Numbered from the stretch's first letter, positions 11,228 to 23,957 are shown. The stretch is 64,000 nucleotides of DNA from Chelonoidis abingdonii (GCF_003597395.2 NC_133771.1:58439121-58503120); one strand, 5' to 3'. Notes: generated by a model not told the origin, from the sequence alone. A program made the numbers and translations.

Positions 11228-14009
11228 GTAAGTAATAAATAATGAAATTCTCTGTTACTTTTATAAAAATGACTACAACAGTACTTTTACTGAAATGAGT
11301 ATAATGGCTTTATCTTCCATATGCCAGCAGACATTTTAGTTGAACCTGAAAATTACATGATTAAGAGTGCTAAGTTCCATCTGTAATGAGCTCCTTAGCG
11401 CCCCACCCACCTTTCTCTATCGCTGATCTTCAGAGTTGTGGGCTGTGACATTTCAGCATTTATAGTACAAAAATAGTTTTTTAAGAAGCAAATTGCTATG
11501 GTTGCTTTATCGTATTCCTGTTAGGCTATATATCTTCATAATATGCTAGTACAAAAAAATAGTAATCAATTTCTGTTGAATGCAGCCAACCCTCATATTT
11601 TCATGTAATCTCAGTATCTTCAGTATTTTGTAGTATCTCATGACAACTATGGGAACTGTTCATTTTAATCGATAATGCTTCCCCCCCTCCCCCGGGTAGC
11701 CAATGACTATGTACTTGTCTTGAACTAGCTTTGACTTAGACATTGCATAGGATAAATATTTCTTATTGACAGATGTTGTCATGTTCTTCATACTCTTCCC
11801 TCCCCTCAAAAAATTGCGAAACACACCATATTTTAAAAGCCATGTCTGATCTTTCTAGTATTATTGTAAATCTGTTTTTGCTTTGGAAGGGTGCATGGGA
11901 GGTTAATTGTGGAAGCAGAAAAAGATACTAAGGAGAGTTCTTAAGTTATTTCTTAGTATGAATAACTTTGCCCTTAATACTATAAGATGTGGAAAACAGA
12001 AGACAATCATTTCATGCTTTAGTCAGATTAGAGCTGTGAAAAGTATTGCAGTGAAGCTGTCAATATCTCTTTTATTGCCTAATGTTTCCTGTTCAGGCTA
12101 GCTGGTTTATTTGGATGTGACTTAAAATTCACACTAACATCTTAAATTTAATGGTATTTTCTGTGGGATATAAAATGTATCATTAACTACTGTAGTTCAG
12201 TTAGAGTATTTTTAGTGTTAGTTCTATATAACCAAACTTGTCTACTATAGCAGACCATCAAACCTTATTTAACACACACAATATTAAAAGAAGATTATGG
12301 ATTTGATGTAAACCTACAAAAATGATACAATTCAAAGTTGCTGGAAAACTAGTTCTCCTTGAAAAAGGCTCAGAAGTTAATCTTTCTGCTGTCATTTACT
12401 GCCAGCCATTGTGGCTTATATGGTATTAACTGTGATGAGAGTAAAAATTATTTGTGAATTTCATTGCTTTCTGTGAGTCGAAACCAAACCAGCAAACTAA
12501 TCAACAGCTAAAATGCGATCAGTATGTGCTTCTGAGATTGTCATACCTATTGTGCCTTTTCAGGCATGAGCTGAAAGGAAAAGTGGTAATATATCATTCT
12601 GTACTCACACTGGGACTCTAAAACAGCCTGATGTAAAGCCTACACATTTTTTCTAGAAAGAAAAAAAAAAAAAAAAACCTGTAAAATCTGTTTAGAAAAA
12701 AATGATCAGTTGAATTATTTGCATATAATTGAAATATTAAAGGTAAATATATACAGTAGTTATTTAAGGATTTTTTTCTTAAGTTTTGTTGTACTGTTTC
12801 AGAAAGCCATTCTCTCCCTCTTGGCAACCTTCGCTAGAGTTTTGTATAGCTATCGTTTTATTGCTTAGGTAAAAACAGTAAATTAAACCTTGTTGGGGGG
12901 TGGGTCTAAGTCTGCAAATACATGGGATATAACTTTATTATAATATATATAAACAGTTAAATTGGGAGAAGTGTATGGTGTTCTGGACTGAGCTGTCTCT
13001 TCAGGGTGGAGGAGGTAGATTTGAGATGAGCAATATATCCTCTTAGTTATACGAGGAAGAAAGGAGCATGCCTTAAGGAAATTGCTGCTGAGAGGTGGCT
13101 TTTAGCAACACCTTTATTTGTGACTCTCAATATTTTATTCCCTCTCCTTGCTAAAGATGAGGAGAGTCCAGTTCCCGAGTTTACGTTACTTTTGCTAGTT
13201 AAAATTCAAGACCAGCATTTGTCGCCAAAAGGGAATGGAGAAAGTGATGGGCTTAGAGGGATAACCACACCCAAGGAAGTTTTTAGATAGCATTGTGATT
13301 GCTTTGACCCAGTATGTATGACACATTTTGAAAATTACACTTCACTTTATTTTTTAAAAAGGTAAGACTTGCTATTTTCTGTTTGCATCTAACATGGCAG
13401 CATTCTATATTAGACCTCATCTTGATAAAGAGGAATTGATCACAGAACTGAAAACTTAGCGATAGCTTAGGTGGAAGTGATCCTGACTGAGCAGTGCTTT
13501 TTACAATAGCATTAATACAGCTCTATTTCTACTGGAGATGCCTTGCCTGACACATGCTAAGACCACATTTGCCTTTTTCACAGCTGCATTACATGCACCC
13601 ATGTCTCCACCCCTAGGCAAGCTTGATTATATAGTAAAATTGTCTTTCAGCATGTCAGTTCAGGGTCACATGTCCAGGCAGCTCTCAAGTGTGTCAGTCA
13701 TACAGACTTCCAGGCTCATGTCTTTGGGGAATTCCTCCTTACTTTGGGAGAGCAAGAAATATGTTTTTTTCCTATGAACACTTCACAGACTTTCTTGTAC
13801 CTAAGAATTTCAATCACACATTACATTATCTTCCAAGTGAATGTGGGACTAACGTTGCAGCCTAACATGCAACCTTGTATATCTGATAAGGCCCCATTTC
13901 TGTCTGTCTGATTTCTGCTTGCATATTCACAGGGGTTTAATGATCCTTCATATACATTTTCTATATGGCTTACCCCCCTACCCCCCAGCCCTTTTATTAC
14001 TTCCTAGCC
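11228..14009. other. SMAP1 intron, largely unassigned
   Basis: Start of the 26-kb intron between 11227 and 37193. AT-rich, with an A17 run at 12661-12677. Small frames (11907-12101, 12618-12827, 13538-13777) have no recognised product. Confidence 0.5.
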
Positions 14010-14151
14010 CAGGGGTCAGCAGCCTTTCAGAAGTGGTGTGCCAAGTCTTCCTTTATTCACTCTAATTTAAGGTTTCACGTGCCAGTAATACATTTTAACC
14101 TTTTTAGATGGTCTCTTTCTATAAGTCTAAAATATATAACTAAACTATTGT

Positions 14152-15021
14152 TGTATTGTCGTAGCTTCCCACTCAGATTTGAACCTTAGCATTCATAAAC
14201 TGAGAAGCTAGCATGAAACTCCCCCAAGCTTATTACCAGCTTGGATCTGATATCGCTGCCACCAGTCAGGATTCTGAGTACCTGATAAACTCCTGGTCTC
14301 CCAAAATCTTCTCTGGGGGACCCCAAGACTCAGAAACCCTGAGTCTCACACCAAAGGAAACAACCTCCTCCCTTGTCTCCTCTTTAATCTCATCCCCAGC
14401 TGCTCCCTCCCTGGTTTTCCTGGGCGTACTGTACTTAAACTCCTTGAATGCAAAACAGAGAGGGCCAATTTACCTTCCCCCCTCCTTCCTCCCCTGAGGC
14501 TATGCATTCAAACCTAGTCAAGCTACACAAAGAGATTTTCCCCTCCCTTCGTTCCTTAAGCCTAACCAGAGGAAAAACTCAAACAGGTTTAAAAAGAAAG
14601 CTTATAAAAAAAAGAAAGAAAAGACATAGATATAAACTCCTGTATCAAGATGACAAATACAGGCTATGGCTTATAAGAAAATATGAATAACAGTCTGATT
14701 CAAAAAGATATCCAGTTTGAAACATTCCAGCAACTCCACACCTGTAAATACAAAATACAGTATAAACATATTGCTTTCCTTTTGTATCAGCAAACTTGGG
14801 AACAGAAGGGTAGAAAGAAGCTAGAGGACAGAAAAAAAACTCTTCCCTCGTAACCGAAAGAAACAAACAGGCAGAACAAAGGCAAAACACACCAGAAGTT
14901 CCTCCCTCACTTTGAAAAAATCCGGTTTCCTGATTGTCCTCTGGTTCAGGTGTTTGGTTCCCTTTGTTAACCCTTTACAGGTAAAAGAAAACATTAACCT
15001 TAGCTATTCTTTGACATGTAT
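14152..15021 (-). mobile_element. Solo LTR copy 1, 5-bp TSD TGTAT
   Basis: The LTR occupies 14157-15016 (860 bp), - orientation, with duplicated TGTAT at 14152-14156 and 15017-15021. Ends on the + strand are TGTCGTAG and TTTGACA, decayed from TGTCATAA/TTATGACA. It shares long blocks with 29488-30459 and 49603-50482, including ACCTGAACCAGAGGAC-like and AAGCTTATTACCAGCTTGGA. No internal retroviral or Gypsy coding sequence flanks it, so it is a solo LTR. Open frames across it (14213-14690) are spurious. Confidence 0.88.
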
Positions 15022-15084
15022 GTAAAGTAAATAAGGTTTCAAAATGTTTAAGAAGCTTCATTTAAAATTAAATTAAATGCACAG

Positions 15085-15101
15085 CCCCCCCCCCCCCCCC
15101 C
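15085..15101. repeat. Poly(C) tract, C17
   Basis: Uninterrupted run of 17 C within the right half of the hAT element, probably replication slippage and a likely site of sequencing error. Confidence 0.95.
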
Positions 15102-15202
15102 AGACCACTGATCAGGACCCAGGCAGTGTGAGTGTCACTGAAAATCAGCTCTCATGCTGCCTTAGACACGCGTGCCATAGGTTGCCTACCCCTGTTCTAG
15201 CC

Positions 15203-17344
15203 CATCTTTGGAGATACAAGTATGCAAGCAGCTTTGCTCCTGAGAGAATTCTGTACCAAAAAATTAAAAATTAAAAACCCTAAAGGTGCAGTTTTCTTAA
15301 ATATCTATTTTTCTTGTCCAGAAAATTCCAATCATTTTTTTTAAAAAAATCAATAAATATTCTGTTTAAAATCCATGAGAAATGTAACACATACTGTTGC
15401 CCTTCCCCCTGCCAAATACACGTTGTTAAATGTACTGTACTACCTTCTGATCCTGTTTAAGGGTTAAAATAAGACCTACTCCTGTGAGAGCAGTAGCAGC
15501 ATCTGCTGCTGTAAAATGTGGTAGGCAGCAGTCAAATGATAACTTTTGTACTAGCGCAAATGCAAAAAGGGAAGGAACAGCAGATGGATCATCTTTAACT
15601 CTAATAGCTAATAAATATCAATTTTGGGACCACAGCTAGGAAAGACAGTTTGAAAAGTAAATGGATGGTATATTGTTCATTACCTTTTCTGACTGGGCAT
15701 GAAAATTTTGCTTTGAGTGTACCCTCATTGCAATGGAAACTGCCATGTCTAATACTTCACCCTTAGTTACTGATGCATCCTCCAGAGAAATGATGAATTT
15801 AAAATGGAAATACTTTTTTATTAAAGTAAGGAGTTTCGCTGTCATCCAGTGATGGTCACCCTAACAAGACTTATGCTGCTTACTGCTTTTTGAGATTCTA
15901 GTCATGATATTCAGAAAGGCTTGTTATAAATTCTTAGCTTGCCATCTCAGTATTTTGATTCCCTTGTATCCAAAATACAAATCCTGTGTTGTAATCAAGA
16001 TGACATTCTAAATAATTTGAGTTGTTTTAAAATTGTATTTTGTTACTTACCATCACCTATACATCCAATATTTTAAAAATTGGTAGCAAAAAAGAGAAGG
16101 AATTCTTTAAGTTAAAAGTAGTTCCATTTGTAATTTGTTGTGTTCTCTATTTTGACATATTGTATGCAAAGTCTAAATAGTGTGGTAGTCATTAGTCACT
16201 TTTTGCACTTTTTCAAGCAAATATGTAGCTATATTCCTCTCTGCTGTTATAGGTTATAACTGGGAAGGTTTGTGTTTTTGGCTGTGTTATGCTCCACACT
16301 TGAGACAATGATTCAGCCTATTAGCTTTGACTGCTCCAGTAAAAACCGCCCAGAGAATGGAGCAGAAAGCAGCTGCTAGTAACCAGTTGGGGGTACAGCT
16401 CCTAAAACAGCCATGCTGCTTAGTGAAGGGAGTTGCCAATGGACCTGTGCAGAGGCATCAGGACTCCATCCACAGGTGTCCCAGGAGCTGCATAGATCTC
16501 AAGATACCTGTTGGTTTAGGGAGCCCAAACCCCACTGCTGCTCTACGAGGGGCTAATCTTCTTTCCTAAAATGGGATGATAATAGGAAACTCTTCAAAGT
16601 AAAATTTGTCCCTCTTCTCTACAGAATGAAATTATATGATCTAGAGTAGTTAATAGCATTGTGTAATGCAGAGTACAGAATTAAAACGCTCTATACCTAA
16701 TGAAAATTTCATAACAAGAAACTTAATTGTGCTACACTGTTGCTTTGTGGTATATTTTTAGACTTCTGTTATATTTTAAAAATATGAAGTCTAAGGCTTT
16801 AACAGATTACATGCTTGACTGCAAAACAGATAATCCTGAGTTTGCCTCTTATTATTGCCACAGATTTATCAGAGGTTTTAGCGGAAAAGCGGTAATGAAA
16901 GAAAACCAGGTATCCAGTACATTTTTGTCTCAAACCTTAGACAATACAGTTTATTCACCTCTATGGATAAATGTGTGGCTTGAAGGGATTGAAATTAATG
17001 ACAGTCCATATTCTTCACTATGAGTCATTTATAAATATATTTAAAAATAAATGGAAATGAAAATATTATCGTATTATGAATACTGAGGGGGAGGAATAAT
17101 ACTGATTAGCTTCCATGGTGTGCACTGCATGTTACTTTCCTCCTGAAGTTAGTTTTTAGTGAAGAAATGAAGGTTCTGTTTGTTTGAGGATGATGTCCTT
17201 AATAAGTTAAAAGTATAAAATGAGCTTTTGATAGATTTTTGAGTAAACAAGTGTGTTTATATAATTTCCATATCACAATATACTGTTAAACTTTCCTTTT
17301 AACTACATAAGGCTTGTAAAGAGCAATACTTTTGTTGTTGTTGT
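15203..17344. other. SMAP1 intron, nothing recognised
   Basis: AT-rich intronic sequence. Frames at 15636-15845 (-), 16327-16569 and 16727-17023 were read and show no family similarity, RBS-like or splice context. Confidence 0.45.
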
Positions 17345-17950
17345 TAGAGCTGTAAATCATAGTTAATGCATTACATTAACACAAAAAATTACCTGGCTTA
17401 AAAAAATATTCACAATTAATTGCAGTTTCAGTCGTACTGTTAAACAATAGAATACCAATTTAAATTTATTATTAATATTTTTGGATTTTTTTTTACATTT
17501 TCAAATATATTGATTTGAATTACAACACAGAATTCAACATGCAGAATGCTCACTTATTTTTTATGTAAAATATTTGCACTGTAAAAAAGATAAAAGAAAT
17601 GGTACCTTTCAACACCTCGTACAAGTACTGTCAGGCAATCTCTTTGTCGTAAAAGAGCAACTTATAAATGTAGATTTTTTTGGTTTTTACATAACTGCAC
17701 TGAAAAACAAAACAGTATAAAATGTTAGTGTCCACAAGTCAAAGCAGGAAGGGGCATATGAATGTTTAGCATATCTGCTAAGTGAATACCTTGCAACACT
17801 GGTTACCACAGTACCATGCAAGTGCCTGTTCTCACTTTCATTGTAAATTGTAAATAAGAAGCAGGCAGCATTATCTTCCGTAAATGTAAACTAACTTGTT
17901 TGTCTTAGCCATTGGCTGGACAAGAAGTAGGACTGAATGGACTTGTATGA
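17345..17950 (+). mobile_element. hAT (Ac/ZBED-like) transposon relic
   Basis: About 17395-17700 matches the terminal part of a dispersed hAT with GTTAAACAATAGAATACCA and ATATTTGCACTGTAAAAAA motifs. About 17745-17935 encodes a decayed hATC dimerisation domain (blocks YLATLVTTVPCK, IVNKKQAALSS and LVCLSHWLDKK) like the C terminus of ZBED1-type transposases. Stops are present. The two parts are joined by an internal deletion. Confidence 0.65.
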
Positions 17951-18489
17951 GGACCCTTGAGGGTCCCATTTTTACATACAGCTGAATAGATTTTGGGAGG
18001 GTCCCAAACCACAGAGGGTCCCAGGCTCCAGTCCAAGCCTGAATATCTACACTGCAGTTTTATAACCCTGAAGCGCAAGCAACCAAAATATGGGTTGGGA
18101 ATCTGGATTCCCATAGTACTGATAATTTATAAGTGTAACAGTTGTAACATTGGAAAAATGCTGCTAACCTTAAATATGTAGCAGTACATATTTGTATCTA
18201 TTTTGAAAGCACCGGAAAATTCAATTCACTATGTGTATGCTTCCAATGTGGAAGTTTTCATATCTTCTTTTGAATTTTTAAGTGATCCAATTTTTAAAAG
18301 ATCCTAAATTTGACTCCCTCCTCCCCCACTGAAAATTGGACCATTTTAGAGGCAAAGTGAGCAAGTTTTTAAATATGTTCCTACTTTTTCAGTTAAAAAC
18401 ATTGCCCTTTTAAGAAAAGAGACAAATTGGTTTGAATTGAAAATATACAAAATTCTACATTATTTCATTATTTATCACCTGTGTTGCTA

Positions 18490-19862
18490 TAGCACCCAGG
18501 AGCCACAGTCATGGACCAGGACTACATTATGCTAGGCATTGTTAAAACACAACAGAAAGGCTGTCCCTGCCCTACAGAGTTCACAATCTGAGTGTAAGAC
18601 AAAAGATACCAGAAGAATATAGACAGATGGGAAGGACAATGAAGCAATGTTGGTCAGCATGGTAGGTAAGGCCCCATGAAAAACACGTCACATACCATGA
18701 AATCTGGTCTTTTGTGTACTTTTACCCTATACTTTACCGATTTCACCAGAGTTTCTCAAACTGGGGGTCCCAACCGAAAAGAGAGTTACGGGAGATTGCA
18801 AGGTTATTGTAGGGGGTATCATGGTATTGGGTGGCCAGAGTATTGGGTGTTGTTGGCCAGGCACCCAGCTCTGAAGGCAGCCAACCCCACCAGCAGCAAC
18901 GCAGAAATAAGGGTGGCAACACCATACCATTTCACTCTTACTTCGTGTGTCTGCCTTCAGATCTGGACAGCCAGAGTGTGGTGGCTGCTGGCTGAGGACC
19001 CAGCTATGAAGGCAGCAGCACAGAAGTAAGGGGTGGCAATACAATACCAGGCCATCCTTCTTCTCTTCTGCTGGAGGTAGCACTGCCTGAAGGCGGCAGC
19101 ACCAGCAGCAGCAGTGCAGAAGTAAGGGTGGCAATACCATGACCCCCATAAAATAACCTTGCAATCTGCCCATAGTCTCCTCTTGGGTCAGGTCCTCAGT
19201 TACAAAACTGTGAAATTTCAGATTTAAATATCTGAAATCATTAAATTTACAATTTTTAAAATCCTAAAACCGTGAAATTGACCAAAATGGACCATGAATT
19301 TGATAGGGCCCTAGTGATAGGCCATGCTCTCAACGCACCAGTAGTGTAACAATCATCAAGTTTTTTGTAGGTCTCTCAGCAACGGAGAGTAAGAAGGAGG
19401 ATATTGATTTTTAGTTTGGGGGATGTTTATGGCGAGGATTAAGGGTGAACATCAGTGTGGAAGAAGGCATGAAAGGAGCTAGTTTGAAAATTTCAAAAGT
19501 GAGCCAGGGTGACTGTCTTGATGGGTCAGTCAGAGGTGGAAGTTGACATCTTGATAGCAGATGAGAGGTGATGGGTAGGGTGGTGATAGGCCATAAAGAG
19601 CCTTGAAAGTGAGGAGAAATAGCTTATGTTTGATAAAATAGAGGAGCATCAGACAGGGAAAGGATACAAATGGAGGAGTGATGTGGTCAAAATGAAAGGC
19701 TAGGAAAATGATCTTCACAACAACTTTTCTGAATGGATATTAACAGGGCGAGATTGCATTTCTCCAGGCCAGAGAAAAGGATGTTGCAGCAATCGAGGCA
19801 CAAGATGATAAAAGCTTAGACAAGAGTTTCATCTATACGGATGGATAGGAAAGGCCATATCT
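18490..19862 (-). mobile_element. Ancient L3/CR1-like LINE 3' region, interrupted
   Basis: Two segments, 18490-18658 and 19322-19862, belong to one old LINE read on the - strand. The 3' end near 18490 has the AACTCTGTAGGGCAGGGACA and TAGTCCTGGTCCATGACTGT blocks. The same family on the + strand is at 47370-48135. A MITE (18667-19313) splits it, and Harbinger sequence begins at 19863, removing its 5' side. Confidence 0.6.
18659..19321. mobile_element. hAT-type MITE inside the LINE (647 bp)
   Basis: The element spans 18667-19313 with TAAGGCCC and AGGGCCCTA ends. Flanks ATGGTAGG (18659-18666) and GTGATAGG (19314-19321) are a diverged 8-bp duplication with two mismatches. Both ends carry ACCATGAA(A/T)-type subterminal motifs. 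The related element 34621-35680 shares CCAAATTCATGGTCCATT and GGGGGTCCCAACC-like stretches. Overlapping open frames on both strands (18676-19173) come from a GC-rich semi-repetitive core. Confidence 0.65.
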
Positions 19863-20239
19863 TAGGTCTTGTCTACACAGGCAAGTTTCTGCGCAGTAAA
19901 GCAGCTTTCTGCAGTGTAACTCTTGCGGCGTACACACTGCCAAGCCACTCAGTGCATGGAAACTGTGCAGTTGCAGAGCTGTAAAAATATCACCCCAGCA
20001 AGAGGCACACAGCTTTCCGTGCAAGGGCTACAGCACCGTGGTGCCAGTGTAGACACCCTGGTTGATTATAGCGCTGTGATTGGCCTCCGGGAGATGTCCC
20101 ACAATGCCGGTTCTTGCCTCTATGGTCATCAGTTTGAACTGCCCTGCCCTCAGGTGACCAGCAGTGAGCCACACCCCTTAAATTCCTTCAGAATTTTGAA
20201 AGTCCCCTTCCTGTTTGCTTGGTGACGTGTGCCGTGGTC

Positions 20240-20757
20240 TTAGCACATCTTTTGAGGTGACCATGCCTGCTCCACACACCCGCTTGGATCAATGCCGAGC
20301 TGGGAAGAGGAGGCTGTCCAGTCCCAGTTGCACTCCAACCATAGGAATTATGATATTTACAGACAAATTTCACGATGCATGACTGGGACATGCTGCAATG
20401 CAGGGTCAAAGTGAAGGAGCTGCGGAACGCATACCACAAGGTGCGGGAGGCAAACCACTGCTCCAGTGCTGCACTCACGAGCTGCCAGTTCTTGAAGAGC
20501 TGGACGCAATACTCGGTGGCGACCTCATGTCCACTGTGAAGGCCACTTCGGTGGCTCGTGTGCCAGTCAAGAGTGGACCAAGCCAGAAGGAGGATATCTT
20601 GGATGAGGATGTGGAGGGGGAGGGAGACTCAGAGGCAGAGGATGACAGGAGGTCAGAGATGCATGCTGCCAGGAGCTCTTCTGTAACCCGGAGGAGGCTA
20701 GCCAGTCACAGCTGTCAGACCTTGGCAAAGCGCAACAAGAGAGGTAAGTGGCTTTGA
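20240..20757 (+). pseudogene. Harbinger SANT/Myb-like protein, first coding block
   Basis: The blocks WEEEAVQSQLHSNHRN, YDIYRQISRCM, VKVKELRNAYHKVREANH and LEELDAILGGDL follow the trihelix/SANT domain of Harbinger accessory proteins in order, but lie in different frames, so at least two frameshifts have occurred. An acidic stretch (DEDVEGEGDSEAEDD) follows, and the block ends at a plausible donor (AGAGGTAAGT, 20740s). In related elements this protein binds subterminal DNA and brings the transposase to the nucleus. It is non-functional here. Confidence 0.7.
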
Positions 20758-21514
20758 TTTTGGGAATCGCTGAAGTGAGTTGTTGGGGACAGGAGGGTTG
20801 CATAAAGCAGGCTTGTGTCTGTATGATGAACGTACCACCGCATGCCTAATCTGAGCTGCGGAACAGGGTGTTGATTGACTCCCTCACATCATGGGAATCT
20901 GCCTCCGAGATCTCCCTCTCATGGAGGTACTGGGCAATCTGCTGCCACAGGCTATTTGGCAGAGCTGCTTTATTTCTTGCCCCATTAAGGGTAACTTTCC
21001 CTCTTCCATCACTGGGGGTGAGGGATCGTTGCTGCACACAGGCAAGCTGCATAAGGGCCAGGGCGGAAGCCGCAGTCTTGAAGAACACCCTCCCTTGATT
21101 CCCTCCTTACCCTCAGCAGCAAGATACTTTCCACAATGAACACAGCTTGTGGAAAATGTGGGAACAGTAATGATTATTAGGGCCCCCATCCCACAGGTCT
21201 GGCTCTCCCCAAGAGCCACATGCCCAGTGTACAGTAGAGTCTTGGAACACTGATTTCCTCTGCAGTCACTCACCATTTTGGGGGTCTTGTGGCTCATGTG
21301 TGCTTGCCTCGGGTCAGCCAGTTAGTGACAGGTATGTGAATAGTGGCTCTGTTTTAAATCACTGAATCAGTGATCTGTGTGTTGCAAACAATACTGCTCC
21401 TGTAAAGTGTTGCATTTTGGCTTCATAGATATGACCTTGGGAGCCCAGCCTCCCTCTTTGTTATCGTTGGTTGAATAGTCGTGCAGAATTAGAAAGCAGC
21501 TGTGAAGAACTAAA

Positions 21515-21890
21515 GAGGACTTTCTGCGTGATGTCATCATGCACTCTGCGACCGAAAAACAAGTATTGAAGGAGTGGTGGGACAATGAGAAGAGGGACCA
21601 AAAGGAGAATGTGACACACCACAACAAAGCCATGGGGCAGCTCTTAAACGTTATGGAGCTCCAAGCAGACACGCTTCAGGTGCTACTAGCACTGCAAACC
21701 AAGCAGCTCCGTGCCTGCCCTCCCCTGCAGCCACTGTCGCTAAACTCTTTTCCCATGTGCCTCCCAGACACCACCAACATACTTATCAACCTTCTGGCTC
21801 CAGTCTGTACCTGCTGCATTCCATGCCTGCCCTGTCGCAGTCCAGCCCTGCGGACTCTCAGTAGGCAGTACACTACTCAGCCATCCCTCT
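21515..21890 (+). pseudogene. Harbinger SANT/Myb-like protein, C-terminal block
   Basis: The open frame starting near 21539 reads ATEKQVLKEWWDNEKRDQKE and QLLNVMELQADTLQVLLALQ, a coiled-coil-like C-terminal block matching the usual second part of this accessory protein, followed by PPLQPLSLN. The separating 0.75 kb (20760-21510) corresponds to the intron/spacer seen in such elements. The reading frame is partly intact, but the protein as a whole is broken. Confidence 0.6.
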
Positions 21891-22254
21891 GCAGTTTAGT
21901 CCTGCTGAAGTACAGTACCCACTGCACCATACTCCACAAGACAAGGTTGCATATGATGCCTGGACATATACAAATTTTTAACCGTCCTGGGACCCCATCT
22001 CCTCCTGGAACCCTCCCTTTCCCCATCCCCCACAGTGCTGTTTTTTTTGGTTTGTCTCTCTCCTCCGATTGTTGTTTTTTAATAAAAGGATTGCTTTGGT
22101 TTGAAAGCAATCATTATTCCATTAATTGAAAGCAAACAGAGCCCTGCAAAGCAACAGGCAATTTTCTTAAGCCTTCATAGTGCATCATCTGCACCAATCA
22201 CAATCACCTCCTAGCATTACAAGCACAGCACTCCCAAGCATAGCAACAAATATT

Positions 22255-22935
22255 AGTGGTTTTCAGCTTCAAATTGCTGCCTTAAGGCATCTCTGATCCT
22301 TATAGCCCTGTGCTGTGCCCCTCTAATAGCCCTGGTCTCTGACTGTTCAAATTCAGCCTCCAGGCACTGTTCATATTTCACCCTTCCCTTCACAAATATT
22401 ATGGAGCGTACAGCACGCAGCTATAAGCATAGGAATATTGTCATTGGCCAGGTCCAGCCTCCCTGATAGGCAGCGCCAGCAGTCTTTTAAACAGCCAAAA
22501 GCACACTCAACAGTCATTCTGCATTTGCTCAGCCTGTTGTTGAACCACTCCTTGCTGCTGTCAACGGTTAGGCAGGGTCTCCCAGGATCACAATGGACAT
22601 TTCAACTTCCTCTGTGGTGATCTTCTGGTCCAGGAAGAAAGTCCCTGCTTGCAGCTTCCTGAACAGGCCAGTGTTCCGAAAGATGTGTGCGTCATGCACC
22701 TTTGTGGAACAGCCTGCATTAAATGTCTGTGAAACGCCCTTGGTGATCCACAAGCGCCTGGAAAACCATAGGGAAATAACCCTTCCAATTAATGTACTTT
22801 CTGGTCTGGTGCCAGAATTGGAATAGGCATGCCATCAGTCGCCCTGCCGCAGTTAGCCATCCACAGTGTCACACACATTGCCCAGAGTCACAGTCTTTCG
22901 GAGCAGGATGCGATTAATGGCCCTGGAGTGTTCTT
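22255..22935 (-). pseudogene. Harbinger (HARBI1-like) DDE transposase, decayed and 5'-truncated
   Basis: Cut-and-paste transposase of the PIF/Harbinger family. On the - strand, in order: RKTVTLGNVCDTVDG (about 22861-22905), VHDAHIFRNTGLFRKLQAGT with the first Asp at 22691-22693, VILGDPA with the second Asp at 22577-22579, and NNRLSKCRMTVECAFG with the catalytic Glu at 22506-22508. The first two acids share a frame; the Glu lies in another, so a frameshift and a short deletion (between GDPA and the NNRL block) separate them. The N-terminal half is missing where similarity ends near 22935. Confidence 0.82.
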
Positions 22936-23957
22936 GCAAGGACCTCAAGTGTTCTTTCTGCTTTCCAGTGAGTGAAACCTTTACTACCTCAGTGGAATGA
23001 GACACTGGCTGAAGTAATTTCTCTGACTGTGAAGACAGACAACCAGCTTCTCGACTACCTAAAGAGTGAGAGAAGCATATAGCAGCAGCAAAGCAAGACA
23101 ATCTCAGGGACTGAAAGACTGAACTAGCCAACCCATAGAGAAGAAAAGCTCGCCCATGGTGGGGGCGAAGGGGAGACTGAGACAGCCTCAGAGTGGGGCA
23201 TATCAATGAACTAACTACTTGAGTAGATCAGAGAGTACTTCCTAGCTGTTAAATCTTACCAGGAGGCTTTAATCTCCTCACCTAGGAGGTACATAAAAAG
23301 CTTTGAGGGGCTTTCCAAGCATTTACACTCAGGCTGCTTTTTCAACTATTTCCAGAGACTTGTTTGGGACAAATGTAAATTCTCTCATTAATAAAGAAAT
23401 CTCCAAGTCACTGGTGCTGCCCTTTCTCTCAGCTTTATATGACAGATATAGTGGGCCATAGTTTAGAGGAGAGAGCAATATCCTGCAACTCTGAATCTGA
23501 GAAATGAGACCCAGACTCGATTAAGAGACTCTCTTAAGGTTTGAGAATATTTGCTAAGGTGTGTTTTTGGCAAATTCCCTCTGTCTATCCCTCAGTCAAA
23601 AATCATGGAGACTTCCTATACCTCTCCTTTTGCCAGTTGTTAAATGAGCTAAAGACCTGTATATGCTTACAGAAGGTTCAGGGGATAAATGGCTCTCCAC
23701 ATACATCCCTGCAGAGTCTAATGTCAGCTGAGATATCCCCTTATAGGGAAAAATATTTAGTGCATGAAAGTTTCCCATAAACCTTGTGTCTTCCAGTAAT
23801 TATTTGCTAGATGCTGGAATTTCAGAAAATGAGATTTCTCTTTCTGCCTTCCTAGGAAAGTGTTAGTGGTGGTGTCAGATGTTTGACTGCATGTGTGTGG
23901 TTTCCCTGTGTGCTGTTCTCTAGCTCTGTGCAGACAACTGGCACAGCAGACCTTGAA
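22936..23957. other. Unassigned sequence after Harbinger breakpoint
   Basis: I recognise no family. The - strand frame 22853-23206 joins Harbinger sequence to unrelated sequence at the breakpoint, so it is chimeric. The + frame 23541-23780 has no known similarity; a very decayed retroelement is possible. Confidence 0.4.

Larger units (their letters stand above)
14002..15202. mobile_element. hAT MITE split by a solo LTR
   Basis: The ends are CAGGGGTCAGCAGCCTTTC (from 14010) and the inverted form ATAGGTTGCCTACCCCTG (to 15194). The flanks TCCTAGCC (14002-14009) and TTCTAGCC (15195-15202) form an 8-bp target duplication with one mismatch. The hAT body is 14010-14156 plus 15017-15194. Its sequence matches, inverted, the intact copies at 40869-41179 and 54774-55071, and the LTR at 14157-15016 interrupts the shared TTGTTGTATGTAAAGTAAAT segment. 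Confidence 0.88.
19863..22935. mobile_element. Truncated Harbinger element with two decayed genes
   Basis: The left terminus, GGTCTTGTCTACACAGGCAAG, begins after TTA at 19861-19864, the Harbinger target type. The + strand carries a SANT/Myb-like accessory gene in two blocks; the - strand carries a DDE transposase, in convergent arrangement around an AATAAA at 22081-22086. Similarity stops abruptly near 22935, inside the transposase, so the transposase 5' half and the right terminus are missing. Confidence 0.8.
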
